Positions 17,701 to 26,900 of a stretch of DNA of 64,000 nucleotides are shown in pieces. The position numbers and the translations under genes are program-made. The stretch is from UMGS1387 sp045540015 (GTDB lineage Bacteria; Bacillota; Clostridia; Oscillospirales; CAG-382), in the NCBI GenBank assembly GCA_045540015.1, contig JAZQGP010000013.1, positions 1-64,000 of the forward strand, read 5' to 3'. Each line of letters starts with the position of its first letter. Within the stretch, counting starts at the first letter, position 1. A model generated the notes under the pieces. The model was not told where the DNA came from. It saw nothing but the letters and a program-made list of their open reading frames with translations, and did no database searches.

Positions 17701-18546
17701 ATAACCGAGGACAAGAAGGCAAGACACGTTAAGCTCACAAGTATTTCCGGCGAGGAAAAGGTTTACCTTATTCCCTTCGGAACAAGAATGGTTGTCCAGG
17801 ACGGCGACAGCGTAACACGCGGTCAGAGTCTTACAGAAGGTAATATAAGCCCTGCGGATATTCTCCGTATTAACGGTCTTGATGCAGTTTACAGCTATAT
17901 CATCAAGGAAGTTCAGCGTGTGTACAGACTCCAGGGTGTTGATATCAACGACAAGCATATTGAAGTTATTGCGCGTCAGATGACAAGAAAGGTTAAGATC
18001 GAGCATCCCGGTTCTACCGATATGCTTATCGGCTCTCTTGTTGATGTAACTGAATTTGACGAAAAGAACGCAGAAATCAGAAAGAGACTTGAAGCAGGCG
18101 AAGTCGGAATTGCAGAAGCGGTTTGCTCTCCTGTTCTCTTCGGTATTACAAAGGCATCGCTCTCAACCGAGTCCTTTATGTCAGCTGCCTCCTTCCAGGA
18201 AACCACAAAGGTTCTTACCGAGGCTGCTATCAGAGGTAAGGTTGACCACCTTATCGGTCTTAAGGAAAATGTTATCATCGGTAAGCTTATTCCGGCTGGT
18301 ACGGGTATGCAGATGTACCGTGACATTGAAATTACCGACAAGCACGGAGAACCTCTTGAGGTTGAAGAGGAAGAGCCTGAAAGCAAGTATGCGGATTTCG
18401 CAAGTGAAATTGCTTCCATTGCCGCACAGGGTGACGACGAGGATGACGACTTTGATTCTCATGATGACCTTGCAGAGGCACTTCTTGAAAGCTTTGACAA
18501 GTCAATAGACGAGCTTGATGAAGAAGCAGAGTCCGACGGTGAATAA
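14797..18546 (+). CDS. rpoC: RNA polymerase beta' subunit
   Basis: 1,249 residues. It carries the active-site magnesium triad in NADFDGDQM, the N-terminal zinc ribbon (CHCGKYKRVRYKGKVCEKCH) and the second zinc site (CHAKHGTCVHCYG). The trigger loop and bridge helix regions (GLMASTSGKTIELPIKANF) are intact. Right after the triad the near-universal Ala is Pro (DQMPVHVPLS). The tail (about 1190-1249) is acidic and low-complexity. The ATG follows AAAAGGAG by 13 bases. Co-transcribed with rpoB. Unlike in most Firmicutes, no ribosomal-protein or elongation-factor genes follow. Confidence 0.98.
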   Translation: MGQNEHNAFDAIKIGLASPELMRSWSYGEVKKPETINYRTLKPERDGLYCEKIFGPTKDWECHCGKYKRVRYKGKVCEKCHVEITTNKVRRERMGHIELACPVSHIWYFRAIPSRMGLLLDISPRMLEKVLYFASYIVIDPGEGTGLEKMQLLTEQEYQKAYEYYGNDFRVGMGAEAIKELLREIDCEALAEELKTELENAVGQKRVRIIKRLEVVEAFRVSGNKPEWMILDVVPVIPPDIRPMVQLDGGRFATSDLNDLYRRVINRNNRLKKMMELHAPEIIIRNEKRMLQEAVDALIDNGRRGRAVTGPSNRPLKSLSEMLRGKQGRFRQNLLGKRVDYSGRSVIVVGPDLKIYQCGLPKEMALELFKPFVMKRLVETGKASNIKDAKKKVERVSAEVWDALEHVIKDHPVLLNRAPTLHRLSIQAFEPVLVEGRAIKLHPLVCTAFNADFDGDQMPVHVPLSAEAQAEARFLMLSANNLLKPVNGRAVTVPSQDMVLGSYYLTLLKHGEPGDVRIDENGNEIYRTFRNFDEAMMAYSVGELGLHSPIKVRVEKEMPDGTVKSGLINATLGRLIFNQPIPQDLHFIERNGENELDLEINFVVTKDELGQIVDRCIKYHGISRTAEVLDDIKSMGYKYSTRGSISISVYDMTVPPQKKVIIAEGEKQVEVISKMYKRGLLSNEERRERVIKVWEDATKDVTNALQANLDEFNSIKMMADSGARGSIKQIRQLAGMRGLMASTSGKTIELPIKANFREGLNILEYFIAARGARKGLADTALRTADSGYLTRRLVDVSQDVIVREENCHDTTGLWVETIRDNNEIIEPLADRLLGRYVIGDITHPETGEIIAHDDTMLSEAQVDRIIAAGIEKVHVRSVLNCHAKHGTCVHCYGADLASGMPVNIGESVGIIAAQSIGEPGTQLTMRTFHTGGVAGSDITQGLPRVEELFEARKPKKTSVVADFDGDISITEDKKARHVKLTSISGEEKVYLIPFGTRMVVQDGDSVTRGQSLTEGNISPADILRINGLDAVYSYIIKEVQRVYRLQGVDINDKHIEVIARQMTRKVKIEHPGSTDMLIGSLVDVTEFDEKNAEIRKRLEAGEVGIAEAVCSPVLFGITKASLSTESFMSAASFQETTKVLTEAAIRGKVDHLIGLKENVIIGKLIPAGTGMQMYRDIEITDKHGEPLEVEEEEPESKYADFASEIASIAAQGDDEDDDFDSHDDLAEALLESFDKSIDELDEEAESDGE

Positions 18547-18563
18547 TTCATAGAACAAAAAAC

Positions 18564-18604
18564 GCACCTGCCGAAGAACAAAGCTTTGGCGGGTGCTTAC
18601 TTTT
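18564..18604 (+). terminator. Terminator of rpoBC
   Basis: GCACCTGCCGAAG pairs with CTTTGGCGGGTGC (13 bp, two G-U pairs) across a short loop. The T-run after it is broken (TTACTTTT). Confidence 0.8.
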
Positions 18605-18627
18605 AAACAGGAAAGGAATTTTGAAAA

Positions 18628-19101
18628 ATGACAGCTACAATTACAATGCAAAACGGAAAAACAATGATTCTTGAGCTTTATCCCGAAATAGCTCCCATAA
18701 CGGTTGAAAATTTCGTAAAGCTTGCAAAGGAAGGCTTCTATGACGGACTTATATTCCACAGAGTAATAGAGGGCTTTATGATTCAGGGCGGAGACCCCGA
18801 CGGAACAGGTTGCGGCGGTCCCGGCTATTCAATCAAAGGTGAATTTGCCGCAAACGGTGTAAAGAACGACCTCAAACACACAAGAGGCGTTATTTCCATG
18901 GCACGTGCAATGGACCCCAATTCCGCAGGAAGCCAGTTCTTTATCATGCACGAAGATGCTCCTCACCTTGACGGTCAGTACGCTGCATTCGGTAAGATGA
19001 CAGACGGCTTTGACACTCTTGACGAGATAGCCGAGACTGACACTGACAGAATGGACAGACCGAGAAACGAACAGAAAATACAGAGCATCACAATTGCGTA
19101 A
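18628..19101 (+). CDS. Cyclophilin-type peptidyl-prolyl isomerase
   Basis: 157 residues, a single cyclophilin domain without a signal peptide, so cytoplasmic. The active-site motif IFHRVIEGFMIQGGDP with the catalytic Arg is at about 46-61, and FFIMHEDAPHLDG with the other pocket residues is present. It speeds cis-trans isomerisation at prolines in folding proteins. The SD (AGGAAAGG) sits well ahead of the ATG. Its last 14 bases overlap the end of the opposite-strand S1 gene. Confidence 0.95.
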   Translation: MTATITMQNGKTMILELYPEIAPITVENFVKLAKEGFYDGLIFHRVIEGFMIQGGDPDGTGCGGPGYSIKGEFAANGVKNDLKHTRGVISMARAMDPNSAGSQFFIMHEDAPHLDGQYAAFGKMTDGFDTLDEIAETDTDRMDRPRNEQKIQSITIA

Positions 19102-20023
19102 AATCGGTAAAAATACTTTTGTCGCATTCGGGCGGCGAGTAGTCCCAGCGTGAGATGCTGCTGCCTGTGTAAAAATATTCGGGTGCCTTGGGGGATATAC
19201 GACGCGAGGAAAGGTCTACTATAACGAGTTTTACTTTCATTTTTTCGGGAATTATGCTCTTTATGTAGACAGCTGCGCTTTGTCCTGCCAAGGCGTCTTC
19301 ACACCATTCTGCAAGCCCTGCAAGATTTGGCGTGAGCTCGACAAAAATGCCGTACGGTTCGATGCTGCGAACAATTCCTGCGGCAGTCTGACCTGCGTTG
19401 AAAAGCGAGGCGTTTTCCTGCCAGGTGCCGAGAAGCTCTTTATGAGTGAGCATGATTCTGCCGGACACGCTGTCGCGGCTCTTTATTATACATTTTATGT
19501 ACTGACCGTTGTAAAAGCGCTCCTTCGGATGGCTTATGCGTGAAACCGAAATACAGTCTACTGGTAGGAGTGAAACAATTCCGCAGCCTATGTCGCAGAA
19601 AACGCCGAAAGGCTCGGTGTGGGTTACCTTTGCGTCGGTTATATCTCCGGGACAAAGACGGGAAACATAATTCTCGTAGCACTCCTTCTGTGCAAGACGG
19701 CGGGATAGGATTACCCTGTACGGCACAGAAGTTTTGTCTATGGAAATAACCTTGAAGCAAACAGGCTTTCCGACTCTTGTTATTACTGCTATGTCGCGGA
19801 TTGGCTCGCCCGACGGCCTGTAAAGAGCTTCTTCTCGCGGAATTATACCTTTGTATTCTCCGAGCTCTACGGTGAGATTGTGGTATTCGTCGCAAAGCTC
19901 TGCACGAGATTCGAGAATTATACCTGCACTCATGGCATATTCAAGTCCTGAAAGACTTGAAATGTATTCGAAATTTTCCTGGGTGTCGAGAAGGCATCCT
20001 TCGGGACTGTAAAAATTTGACAT
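19088..20023 (-). CDS. S1-domain RNA-binding protein (three OB-type repeats)
   Basis: 311 residues. Three S1-like beta-barrels follow one another: a divergent one (about 18-95, including VELGEYKGIIPREEAL), a clear one (about 115-190, GDITDAKVTHTEPFGVFCDIG) and another (about 200-265, AAGIVRSIEPYGIFVELTPNLAGLAEW). This layout is the short S1-like protein of Oscillospiraceae, often labelled ribosomal protein S1, but it lacks the length of true S1. It probably binds mRNA or the ribosome. Start at 20023 because GGAGGT is 7 bases ahead; the longer frame to 20056 has no SD. It is convergent with the cyclophilin gene and divergent from the peptide-binding lipoprotein gene. Confidence 0.85.
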   Translation of the reverse strand: MSNFYSPEGCLLDTQENFEYISSLSGLEYAMSAGIILESRAELCDEYHNLTVELGEYKGIIPREEALYRPSGEPIRDIAVITRVGKPVCFKVISIDKTSVPYRVILSRRLAQKECYENYVSRLCPGDITDAKVTHTEPFGVFCDIGCGIVSLLPVDCISVSRISHPKERFYNGQYIKCIIKSRDSVSGRIMLTHKELLGTWQENASLFNAGQTAAGIVRSIEPYGIFVELTPNLAGLAEWCEDALAGQSAAVYIKSIIPEKMKVKLVIVDLSSRRISPKAPEYFYTGSSISRWDYSPPECDKSIFTDFTQL

Positions 20024-20366
20024 TGATTTTACCTCCATTTGTTTTTTTACGCACAAATTTTCTTAAGAATCTGTCTCAAACTAATACATATGTATTTGGA
20101 AAACGCCGTTTTTATTCCCTTGCGGAGACAGAAATTGTTTTTTGTGGGGTAAAAAGCCGTACAGAGGCAGAACATGGTATCGGTCTTATTAACCGATTGT
20201 GCAATTTATCTAAAACAATACAAAAAAATTGTGCAAAACAGGAAAAGTTAAAATTCAAAAAATACCGATTGATTATATTTGTTATTAGTGTTATAATATG
20301 GTGTAACGGAATGCTGTGACGGCACAAAAATGTCGCAGCTTCAACATATTATGGGAGGAACCATTC
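20024..20366. other. Divergent intergenic region
   Basis: 343 bases between the S1 gene (-) and the peptide-binding protein (+), with no credible ORF. Besides the rightward promoter it holds an imperfect hairpin (ATCGGT/ACCGAT near 20178-20196) and AT-rich tracts. I could not find a convincing leftward promoter. Confidence 0.6.
20269..20297 (+). promoter_or_regulatory. Sigma-A promoter of the peptide-binding lipoprotein
   Basis: TTGATT (20269-20274), 17-base spacer, TATAAT (20292-20297), about 70 bases ahead of the ATG. Confidence 0.75.
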
Positions 20367-22169
20367 ATGAAAAGACTTACAGCACTGCTCCTTGCCGCTT
20401 TGTTTCTTGTAATGCCGCTTGCGGGCTGCTCGTCTGACAAGCAAGACGAACAGACAGCGATCGAAGAAGAGGACAAGGGCGCAATTATCCAGACATATCT
20501 TACCTCGGCACCTGCCAGCATTGACCCGTCGGCAATGTACGGCTCTTCCGAGAATATTAAGCTTATGGGACTTCTTTATGAAGGTCTTACAACAATAAAT
20601 GAAAACGGCAAGCTCGAAAAGGCTCTTGCAAAAGAGTGGGAATATGAGATTGACGAAAGAGACGACTATATGAAGCTAGAGATTACTCTTAACAGCTCCA
20701 GATGGTCTGACGGTATCATAGTCGATGCAGAGGACTTCATTTATGCATGGACTCGTATTCTCAAGCCTGAAAACAAAAACGAAAACGCAGCACTTCTTTA
20801 TCCCGTTCTTAATGCAAAGAAGGCAAAAGAAGGTCTTGTATCAATAAACGATGTAGGACTTACAGCGGTTAAGGATAACGTAATAGAGATTGTTTTCGAG
20901 AAGGAATATTCAGACGATGATTTTGTTGAATACTTCCTTCGCCGTCTTGCATCTCCCGCACTTGTTCCGCTTCGTGAGGATATTGTAAGCTCTAAGGAAG
21001 GCTGGGATGTTGCCGGAAGAAGCTCATATGTTACAAACGGCCCGTTCAAGATTAAAATTTGGGACAGCTATGAGCTTTCACTTGAAAGAAGCGTATATTA
21101 CAGAGCTGTCAGCGATAACGACGGCAACAAGGACGATAAAATCGTAAAGCCTTACCGTATTGTTAACCTCTACAGAGAGGGCGGCAATTCAACCGAGCAG
21201 TTCCAGAGATACCGCGATGAGCAGGAACCTTCTAACAAGGTGTTCTATGTAAGTCTTGCAGGAGCTTCTCCGGAAATGGTAAAGAATGCCGGCGACTTAA
21301 AGAAGACCGATGTTGAAACGACAGAAATGCTTTCTACATACTGCCTGTTCTTTAACACAAATAACGAGCTTCTTGCAGATGCAAGAGTCAGAAAAGCTCT
21401 CTCTATTGTCATTGACCGCGAGGCGCTTGCTGAACTTGCAGTAGGATCAAAGCCTGCAACAGGCCTTATTCCTTACGGAATTGAAGACGTAAAGGCAAAG
21501 CAGGATTTCCGCGAAAAGGGCGGAGATATTATCTCAAGCAAGGCAAATGTTGAAGAAGCAAAGAAGCTGCTCAAGGAAGCCGGTGTTTCCGGCGGCAAGC
21601 TCAAGGCAGAGGCAAGCAACGCAAGAGACTACGAAAAGAGAGTTCTCAACCTTGTAGCATCCGCATGGAAGGAAATCGGAATTACTCTTGAAGTTTCCAC
21701 CAGAAGAAGCGACTATATCTACAATAAGGCAAACGCGCTTTCCGAATTTACGCTTAATGAGGTTGATGTTCTTGCATTCGACCTTCAGTCCATGACAAGC
21801 GATGCATACGGAATGCTCATGCAGTTCTCTTCGGAGTTTGGCGGACATCCGATTGACGTAACCACAGGTCCTTCCGAAGAGGATGTTGTATATACACCTT
21901 ATTTTACAGGCTTTGCAGACGAAGAGTATGACAAGCTTTGCGAAAAGATAGTAGCCGCTGTTACCGCAAAGGAAAGAACGGCAGCAATGCATGAGGCAGA
22001 GCAATATCTGCTTGAAAACGCTTCTCCCGTTGCTCCTTTGTTCTTCAACTGCGACACATATCTTGTAAGCAACCAGCTTTCCGGAATCAAGCAGGATAAG
22101 TTTGGAAGACTCGACCTTATAAATCTTAAGCAGAAGAGCTATGATAAGTATCTGCCTGAGGAAAACTGA
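20367..22169 (+). CDS. Oligopeptide-type ABC transporter substrate-binding lipoprotein
   Basis: 600 residues. The signal peptide ends in the lipobox LAGC, so the protein is tethered to the outer membrane face. The rest is a family 5 solute-binding protein (OppA/DppA type), with the expected YEGLTTINENGKLEKALA, WSDGIIVDAEDFIYAWTRIL and late VASAWKEIGI and APLFFNCDTYLVS segments. It delivers peptides or similar solutes to a permease, but no OppBCDF genes lie within the window, so it is an orphan that probably serves a transporter elsewhere. ATG 20367 follows GGGAGGAA closely; the longer frame has no SD. Transcription ends at the hairpin after 22194. Confidence 0.9.
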   Translation: MKRLTALLLAALFLVMPLAGCSSDKQDEQTAIEEEDKGAIIQTYLTSAPASIDPSAMYGSSENIKLMGLLYEGLTTINENGKLEKALAKEWEYEIDERDDYMKLEITLNSSRWSDGIIVDAEDFIYAWTRILKPENKNENAALLYPVLNAKKAKEGLVSINDVGLTAVKDNVIEIVFEKEYSDDDFVEYFLRRLASPALVPLREDIVSSKEGWDVAGRSSYVTNGPFKIKIWDSYELSLERSVYYRAVSDNDGNKDDKIVKPYRIVNLYREGGNSTEQFQRYRDEQEPSNKVFYVSLAGASPEMVKNAGDLKKTDVETTEMLSTYCLFFNTNNELLADARVRKALSIVIDREALAELAVGSKPATGLIPYGIEDVKAKQDFREKGGDIISSKANVEEAKKLLKEAGVSGGKLKAEASNARDYEKRVLNLVASAWKEIGITLEVSTRRSDYIYNKANALSEFTLNEVDVLAFDLQSMTSDAYGMLMQFSSEFGGHPIDVTTGPSEEDVVYTPYFTGFADEEYDKLCEKIVAAVTAKERTAAMHEAEQYLLENASPVAPLFFNCDTYLVSNQLSGIKQDKFGRLDLINLKQKSYDKYLPEEN

Positions 22170-22193
22170 TTTAGATTTTAAAGAATAAAAACC

Positions 22194-22238
22194 ACTTCAT
22201 GCCGAGGTAGTACAGCTTTTCGGCATGAAGTTTGTTTA
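22194..22238 (+). terminator. Terminator after the peptide-binding gene
   Basis: ACTTCATGCCG and CGGCATGAAGT pair over 11 bp and are followed by TTGTTTAT. The rsmA start lies 22 bases on, so some read-through into rsmA is possible. Confidence 0.75.
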
Positions 22239-22252
22239 TATGGAGAATTAAA

Positions 22253-23149
22253 GTGTCAGACATACTTCGCAGTCATAATTTCAAATTTCAAAAAAAGTAC
22301 GGTCAAAACTTTTTGACGGATGTGAAAATCCCAAGACGTATATCCATGGAGTGTACCGATTTTGTCTTTGAGGACGAAAACGAGCCTGAAACAAAGGCGG
22401 AAGTTCTTGTCCTTGAAATAGGGCCCGGTGCAGGCATACTTACAAAAGAGCTTGCAAAGCGTTTTGAGAGGGTTGTTGCGGTAGAAATAGACGAAAGCCT
22501 TCGCGGCGTGCTTGAAGAATCTCTTTCGGGCTATGATAACGCAGAGGTTGTTTTCGGAGATATAATGGATAAAAATCTGCATGAGCTTCTTGACGAAAGA
22601 AGAATGAAGAATGGCGTTAAAATGCCTGTTTCTGTCTGTGCAAACCTGCCGTACTATATAACAACCCCCATTATAATGAAGCTGCTCGAGGAATATGAGG
22701 ATTTTTCCTTTATTACCGTAATGGTGCAGAAAGAGGTTGCCACTCGCCTGTGTGCCGGCGAAAAAGACTCCGAATACGGAGCGATTACTGCACAGATAAA
22801 TCTGTATGGCACAGTTAAACGCCTGTTTACAGTGCCGTCCGGATGCTTTTTTCCGCGTCCAAAGGTTGACAGCGCGGTTATACGCATAAAGCGGCATAAG
22901 CCGTCGCTTTACACGCAGGAGCAGATGAACGGAGCTTCAAAACTGATAAAGTCTGCGTTTCTCACAAGAAGAAAAACGCTTGCAAATTCGCTTTCACAAA
23001 GCGGTTTTGACTATACCCGCGAAATCTATGCAAAGGTTGCACTCGAGCTGTTTGGTGATGAAGCTATACGCGGAGAAAAACTGTCGTGCGACGATTTTGT
23101 GAAGCTGTATGATGCCCTGTGTTCTCTCGGAAAGGCAGAAAAAGCATGA
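22253..23149 (+). CDS. rsmA: 16S rRNA adenine dimethyltransferase (KsgA)
   Basis: 298 residues. It dimethylates two adjacent adenines near the 3' end of 16S rRNA during small-subunit assembly. Hallmarks: KKYGQNFL at the start, the SAM site LEIGPGAGILTKEL (about 60-73), a DI motif, and the catalytic NLPYYITTPI. The C-terminal helical domain is present. The start is a GTG six bases after TGGAGA; an in-frame TTG at 22232 lies within the preceding terminator. It overlaps the next gene by four bases (ATGA). Confidence 0.95.
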   Translation: MSDILRSHNFKFQKKYGQNFLTDVKIPRRISMECTDFVFEDENEPETKAEVLVLEIGPGAGILTKELAKRFERVVAVEIDESLRGVLEESLSGYDNAEVVFGDIMDKNLHELLDERRMKNGVKMPVSVCANLPYYITTPIIMKLLEEYEDFSFITVMVQKEVATRLCAGEKDSEYGAITAQINLYGTVKRLFTVPSGCFFPRPKVDSAVIRIKRHKPSLYTQEQMNGASKLIKSAFLTRRKTLANSLSQSGFDYTREIYAKVALELFGDEAIRGEKLSCDDFVKLYDALCSLGKAEKA

Positions 23150-23868
23150 TAGGTATAGGAACAATTGCAAATGTTGCGGCAATAATTGTCGGTGGAATTG
23201 CAGGGCTGTTTTTCCGCAAAGGACTTCGCGAAAATATCCGTGAAATGCTCATGACGGTTCTTGGAATCTGCGTTATGTTTCTGGGACTTTCGGGTGCACT
23301 TTCGGGAATGCTTTCAGTGTCGGAAACCGGCAGACTTGAAGCAGGCGGAACCGGAGTTCTGATAGCATCAATGGTAATAGGTTCGCTGATAGGTGAGCTT
23401 TGCGGCATAGAAAAGGGTTTTGAACGCTTCGGAGAATATCTCAAGAAAACGTTTGACGGCAGTGGTACGAACACGAGGTTTGTTGAAGGCTTTGTAAATG
23501 CAGTACTTATCGTGTGCGTCGGCGCAATGGCAGTTATAGGACCTGTGAATGATGCAGTCTTTCGTGATCCTTCAACGTTGTTTATAAAAGCGGTGCTTGA
23601 CGGATTTATCGTGCTTGTGCTTGCATCGGCTTACGGCAAGGGTGCTGTGTTTTCAGCCTTACCGTTGGGATTGTACCAAGGCGCTTTAACGGCGCTTGCA
23701 GGGCTTATCGCACCGTATCTCACGCAGAGTATGACGGATAATCTCGCATATGTCGGTTCGGTTCTTGTGTTCTGTGTGGGAACAAATATGTGCTTTGGCA
23801 CAAAATTCCGTGTTGCAAATATGCTGCCCGCAATGGTAGTCAGTGTTTTGCTGGGTGCATTTATGTAA
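23146..23868 (+). CDS. DUF554 family membrane protein
   Basis: 240 residues, mostly hydrophobic, with about six membrane helices and glycine-rich stretches (MIGIGTIANVAAIIVGGIAG; VIGSLIGELCGIEKG; AVIGPVNDAV). It matches DUF554, a widespread Firmicutes inner-membrane family; a transport or ion-handling role has been guessed for relatives but not shown. The ATG overlaps the rsmA stop as ATGA, so it is translationally coupled to rsmA and co-transcribed. Confidence 0.88.
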   Translation: MIGIGTIANVAAIIVGGIAGLFFRKGLRENIREMLMTVLGICVMFLGLSGALSGMLSVSETGRLEAGGTGVLIASMVIGSLIGELCGIEKGFERFGEYLKKTFDGSGTNTRFVEGFVNAVLIVCVGAMAVIGPVNDAVFRDPSTLFIKAVLDGFIVLVLASAYGKGAVFSALPLGLYQGALTALAGLIAPYLTQSMTDNLAYVGSVLVFCVGTNMCFGTKFRVANMLPAMVVSVLLGAFM

Positions 23869-23879
23869 AATAAAAATTC

Positions 23880-23913
23880 CCGCCTCTGCGAAAAGCAGAG
23901 GCGGTTTGCTGTT
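23880..23913. terminator. Bidirectional terminator
   Basis: CCGCCTCTGC-GAAAA-GCAGAGGCGG is a perfect 10-bp stem between the convergent DUF554 and B-repeat genes. The rightward tail (TTTGCTGTTT) and leftward tail (the complement of AAAATAAAAATT) are both T-rich. Confidence 0.85.
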
Positions 23914-23932
23914 TGATTTGTAGATGTGCTTT

Positions 23933-26900
23933 TTATCCGAGGGTTACGTTCTTTCCTGATATATACTGTGCAAGCAGGATGAGGTCCATGATGTCAAGAT
24001 TTGAGGATAGATCTGTTTCGGAATCGGCGGCAGATACACGAACATTGGCTCTTGTAAAGTTGATGGTTGTTTGATTTCCTGCAAGAAACTCTGCAAGAAG
24101 TCGAATATCTTCGCTATTGATGTTACCGTCTATATTAATATCTCCGTATTTAATGCCCCAGACTGCATAGAGAGTTATATTTGTATTAGCTGTGAAAGTT
24201 GCACCATTGAGGTATTCGACCTCTCCGACAGGGGTTGTTGACCATCCGAGGAATTCAAAGCCTTTGTATTCGGGAATAACATTGCTGAGTGTAATATCAG
24301 TATCATGGTATTTTGTTTGATCGGAAGGGGTGTTTTCACCACCATTGCCATTATAGATTATGGTATACTCATCAGGTCTCCATACAGCGTACAGGGTAAC
24401 AATTTCTTGATCAATTGCGGTTAAGTTTTTCACACTTTCATTTTCTGCAAAATCCGGTTTTACAGCATTCGGATCAAGAGCCCATCCCAAGAATGTGTAG
24501 TTACTTTTTTCAAAGGTATTCGCAGAAAGTTCTTTAAATTGGTCATACACAAAAGTAGAGCTGGACATTTGTCCGATTCCGCCGTTTTTGTTATATTCAA
24601 CGGTGTACTCGTTTGCTTTCCACACAGCATAGAGAGTTATTGTCTCTCCGTCAACAGTGGTAAGATTGCTTACGCTCTGCATATCGGTGTAATCGTGAGT
24701 TTCAGCCGTGGCACTTGTTGCCCAACCGATGAACTTGTAGCCTGTTTTTTCAAAAGTATTCTCGGAAAGCTCATTGGTTTTATCGTATACAAACTCAGTA
24801 CCAAGCATTTCACCCGAACCGCCGTTGCTGTTGTACTGAACGGTGTATGTGTTTGCTTCCCATACCGCGTACAGCGTTATTGTCTCTCCGTCAACTGAGG
24901 TAAGGTTTGTTACACTTTGTTTGTTAGTATAATTGGTAACTGTAGCAGAAGAATCTGTCGCCCATCCAAGGAAATTGTAGCCTGTTTTTTCAAAAGTATT
25001 TTCGGAAAGCTCAATGGTTTTATCGTATACAAACGTAGTATCTGACATTTCACCCGAACCGCCGTTGCCATTGTACTTAATGGAGTATTCAATTGCGTTC
25101 CATACCGCGTAGAGAGTGGTATTTACATTGTCGGTGTAATTTGCTCCGGAAGAGTATTCAACATTACCGTTTTGAATTGTTGACCATCCGAGGAAATTGT
25201 AGCCTGTTCTTGCAGGTGTATCACTGCTGATAGCGATATCAACATCGTGGGTTTTGATGAATTTGTCGGGAGCGTTTTCACCGCCGTTTGCGTTGTAAGT
25301 AATGGTATACTTTTTTATTTCCCACACTGCGTACAGCGTTATTATCTCTCCGTCAGCCGAGGTAAGGTTGCTTACACTTTGCTTGTCGGTATAATCGGGA
25401 ACTGTAGCAGAAGAATCTGTCGCCCATCCAAGGAAATTGTAGCCTGTTTTTTCAAAAGTATTTTCGGACAGCTCATTGGTTTTATTGTATACAAACGTAG
25501 TATCTGACATTACGCCCGAACCGCCGTTGCTGTTGTACTGAACGGTGTATGTGTTTGCATTCCATACCGCGTACAGCGTTATTGTCTTTCCGTCAACCGA
25601 TGTGAGGTTGCTTACACTCTGCTTGTCGGTATAATCAGGAATTACAGCAGAAGAATTTGTCGCCCATCCAAGGAAATTGTAGCCTGTTTTTTCAAAAGTA
25701 TTTTCAGAAAGCTCGTTGGTTTGATCATATACAAACGTAGTATCTGACATTTCACCCAAACCACCGTTGCTGTTGTACTGAACGACATATTCGTTAGCTT
25801 CCCACACGGCGTACAGAAACAAATTTTCGGATGCGACATATTTATCACCCGGATTATATTCAACATTACCTGTTTTCGAAGTCGACCAACCTTTAAAGGT
25901 ATAACCGGCTTTTGTCGGCATGGCGAGCCCCAGAGTTATTGTTGAATCTTTATATGCCGTTTGCTTAAACGGAGTATTATCACCACCGTTAGCATCGTAG
26001 ATAACATTAATTCTTTCGATTGAGGAAAAAGTGAGGCAAGAAAGGCTGGGAAATGTATCTCCCGATTTGAGCGCCCAAGTATTTGTCATGTCAAACCCAA
26101 GTGTGTTTGAAAGGTAAGTGGATGAAAGTGTGGTTATTCTGGAAGGACTGCCTGTATATTTTGTGTAAGGCTGTCCTGCCGCAACGGCACTGATTGTCTG
26201 TGTTGCAACATACGCACAGTTTTTAATTTCTGCCTGGTCGTGAACCGCTCCGTGAATTCTGCCGATATTGGCATCGGATGTATCTGACGATGCAGTTACA
26301 CTTCCGCTTACAAAACAGTTGGTTATGTTGTAATCAACTTCCTCATTTGCAAAAAGCACGCTGTCGCCATACCAGCTGGAAAAATTATTATTAGCTTTTA
26401 TAAGACCTGCGATGCCTCCTGCGTAAACGATATTTTTTGCCTCAGCACTGCAGGAGCCGTGGTAATAGGATTTTTCAATTTTCATTTCGTATGCACTTAT
26501 GGTGTCCTGAAGCGAACCGACAATACCGCCTCCATAAGCATTTCCGGTAGTGGAAACAACGGTTATATCTGCAAGGGAAATACAGTTTTTGATAATATAA
26601 TTACCTTTTTTTTCTGTTTTTATTTCACCGGCAATACCGCCGACATAAGCGGAACTTACTGTGCTTGCAATTGTTGAAGAATGCTCAACATCTATGCTTC
26701 CGCTTACGGAAATTTCCGAGAAGGTGCTTGTGGTGTTGTTGTCTTTTTCGCCTTTGTAAGCGCGGCCGAAAAGCAAACCGGCATATATTATTGATGTAGA
26801 GGTGGAATCAAAGCTGATGTTCATGTTTTCAATCGAAAGCTTGCAAATGTCCGCCTCTTTTACAACGCCGAAGAATCCGCTGTATTTATGCACTTTTGTG

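Noticed and set aside
24150..26010. CRISPR-like regular repeats
   Set aside because: The periodicity is 200 bases or more, in frame and translates into B-repeat protein domains.
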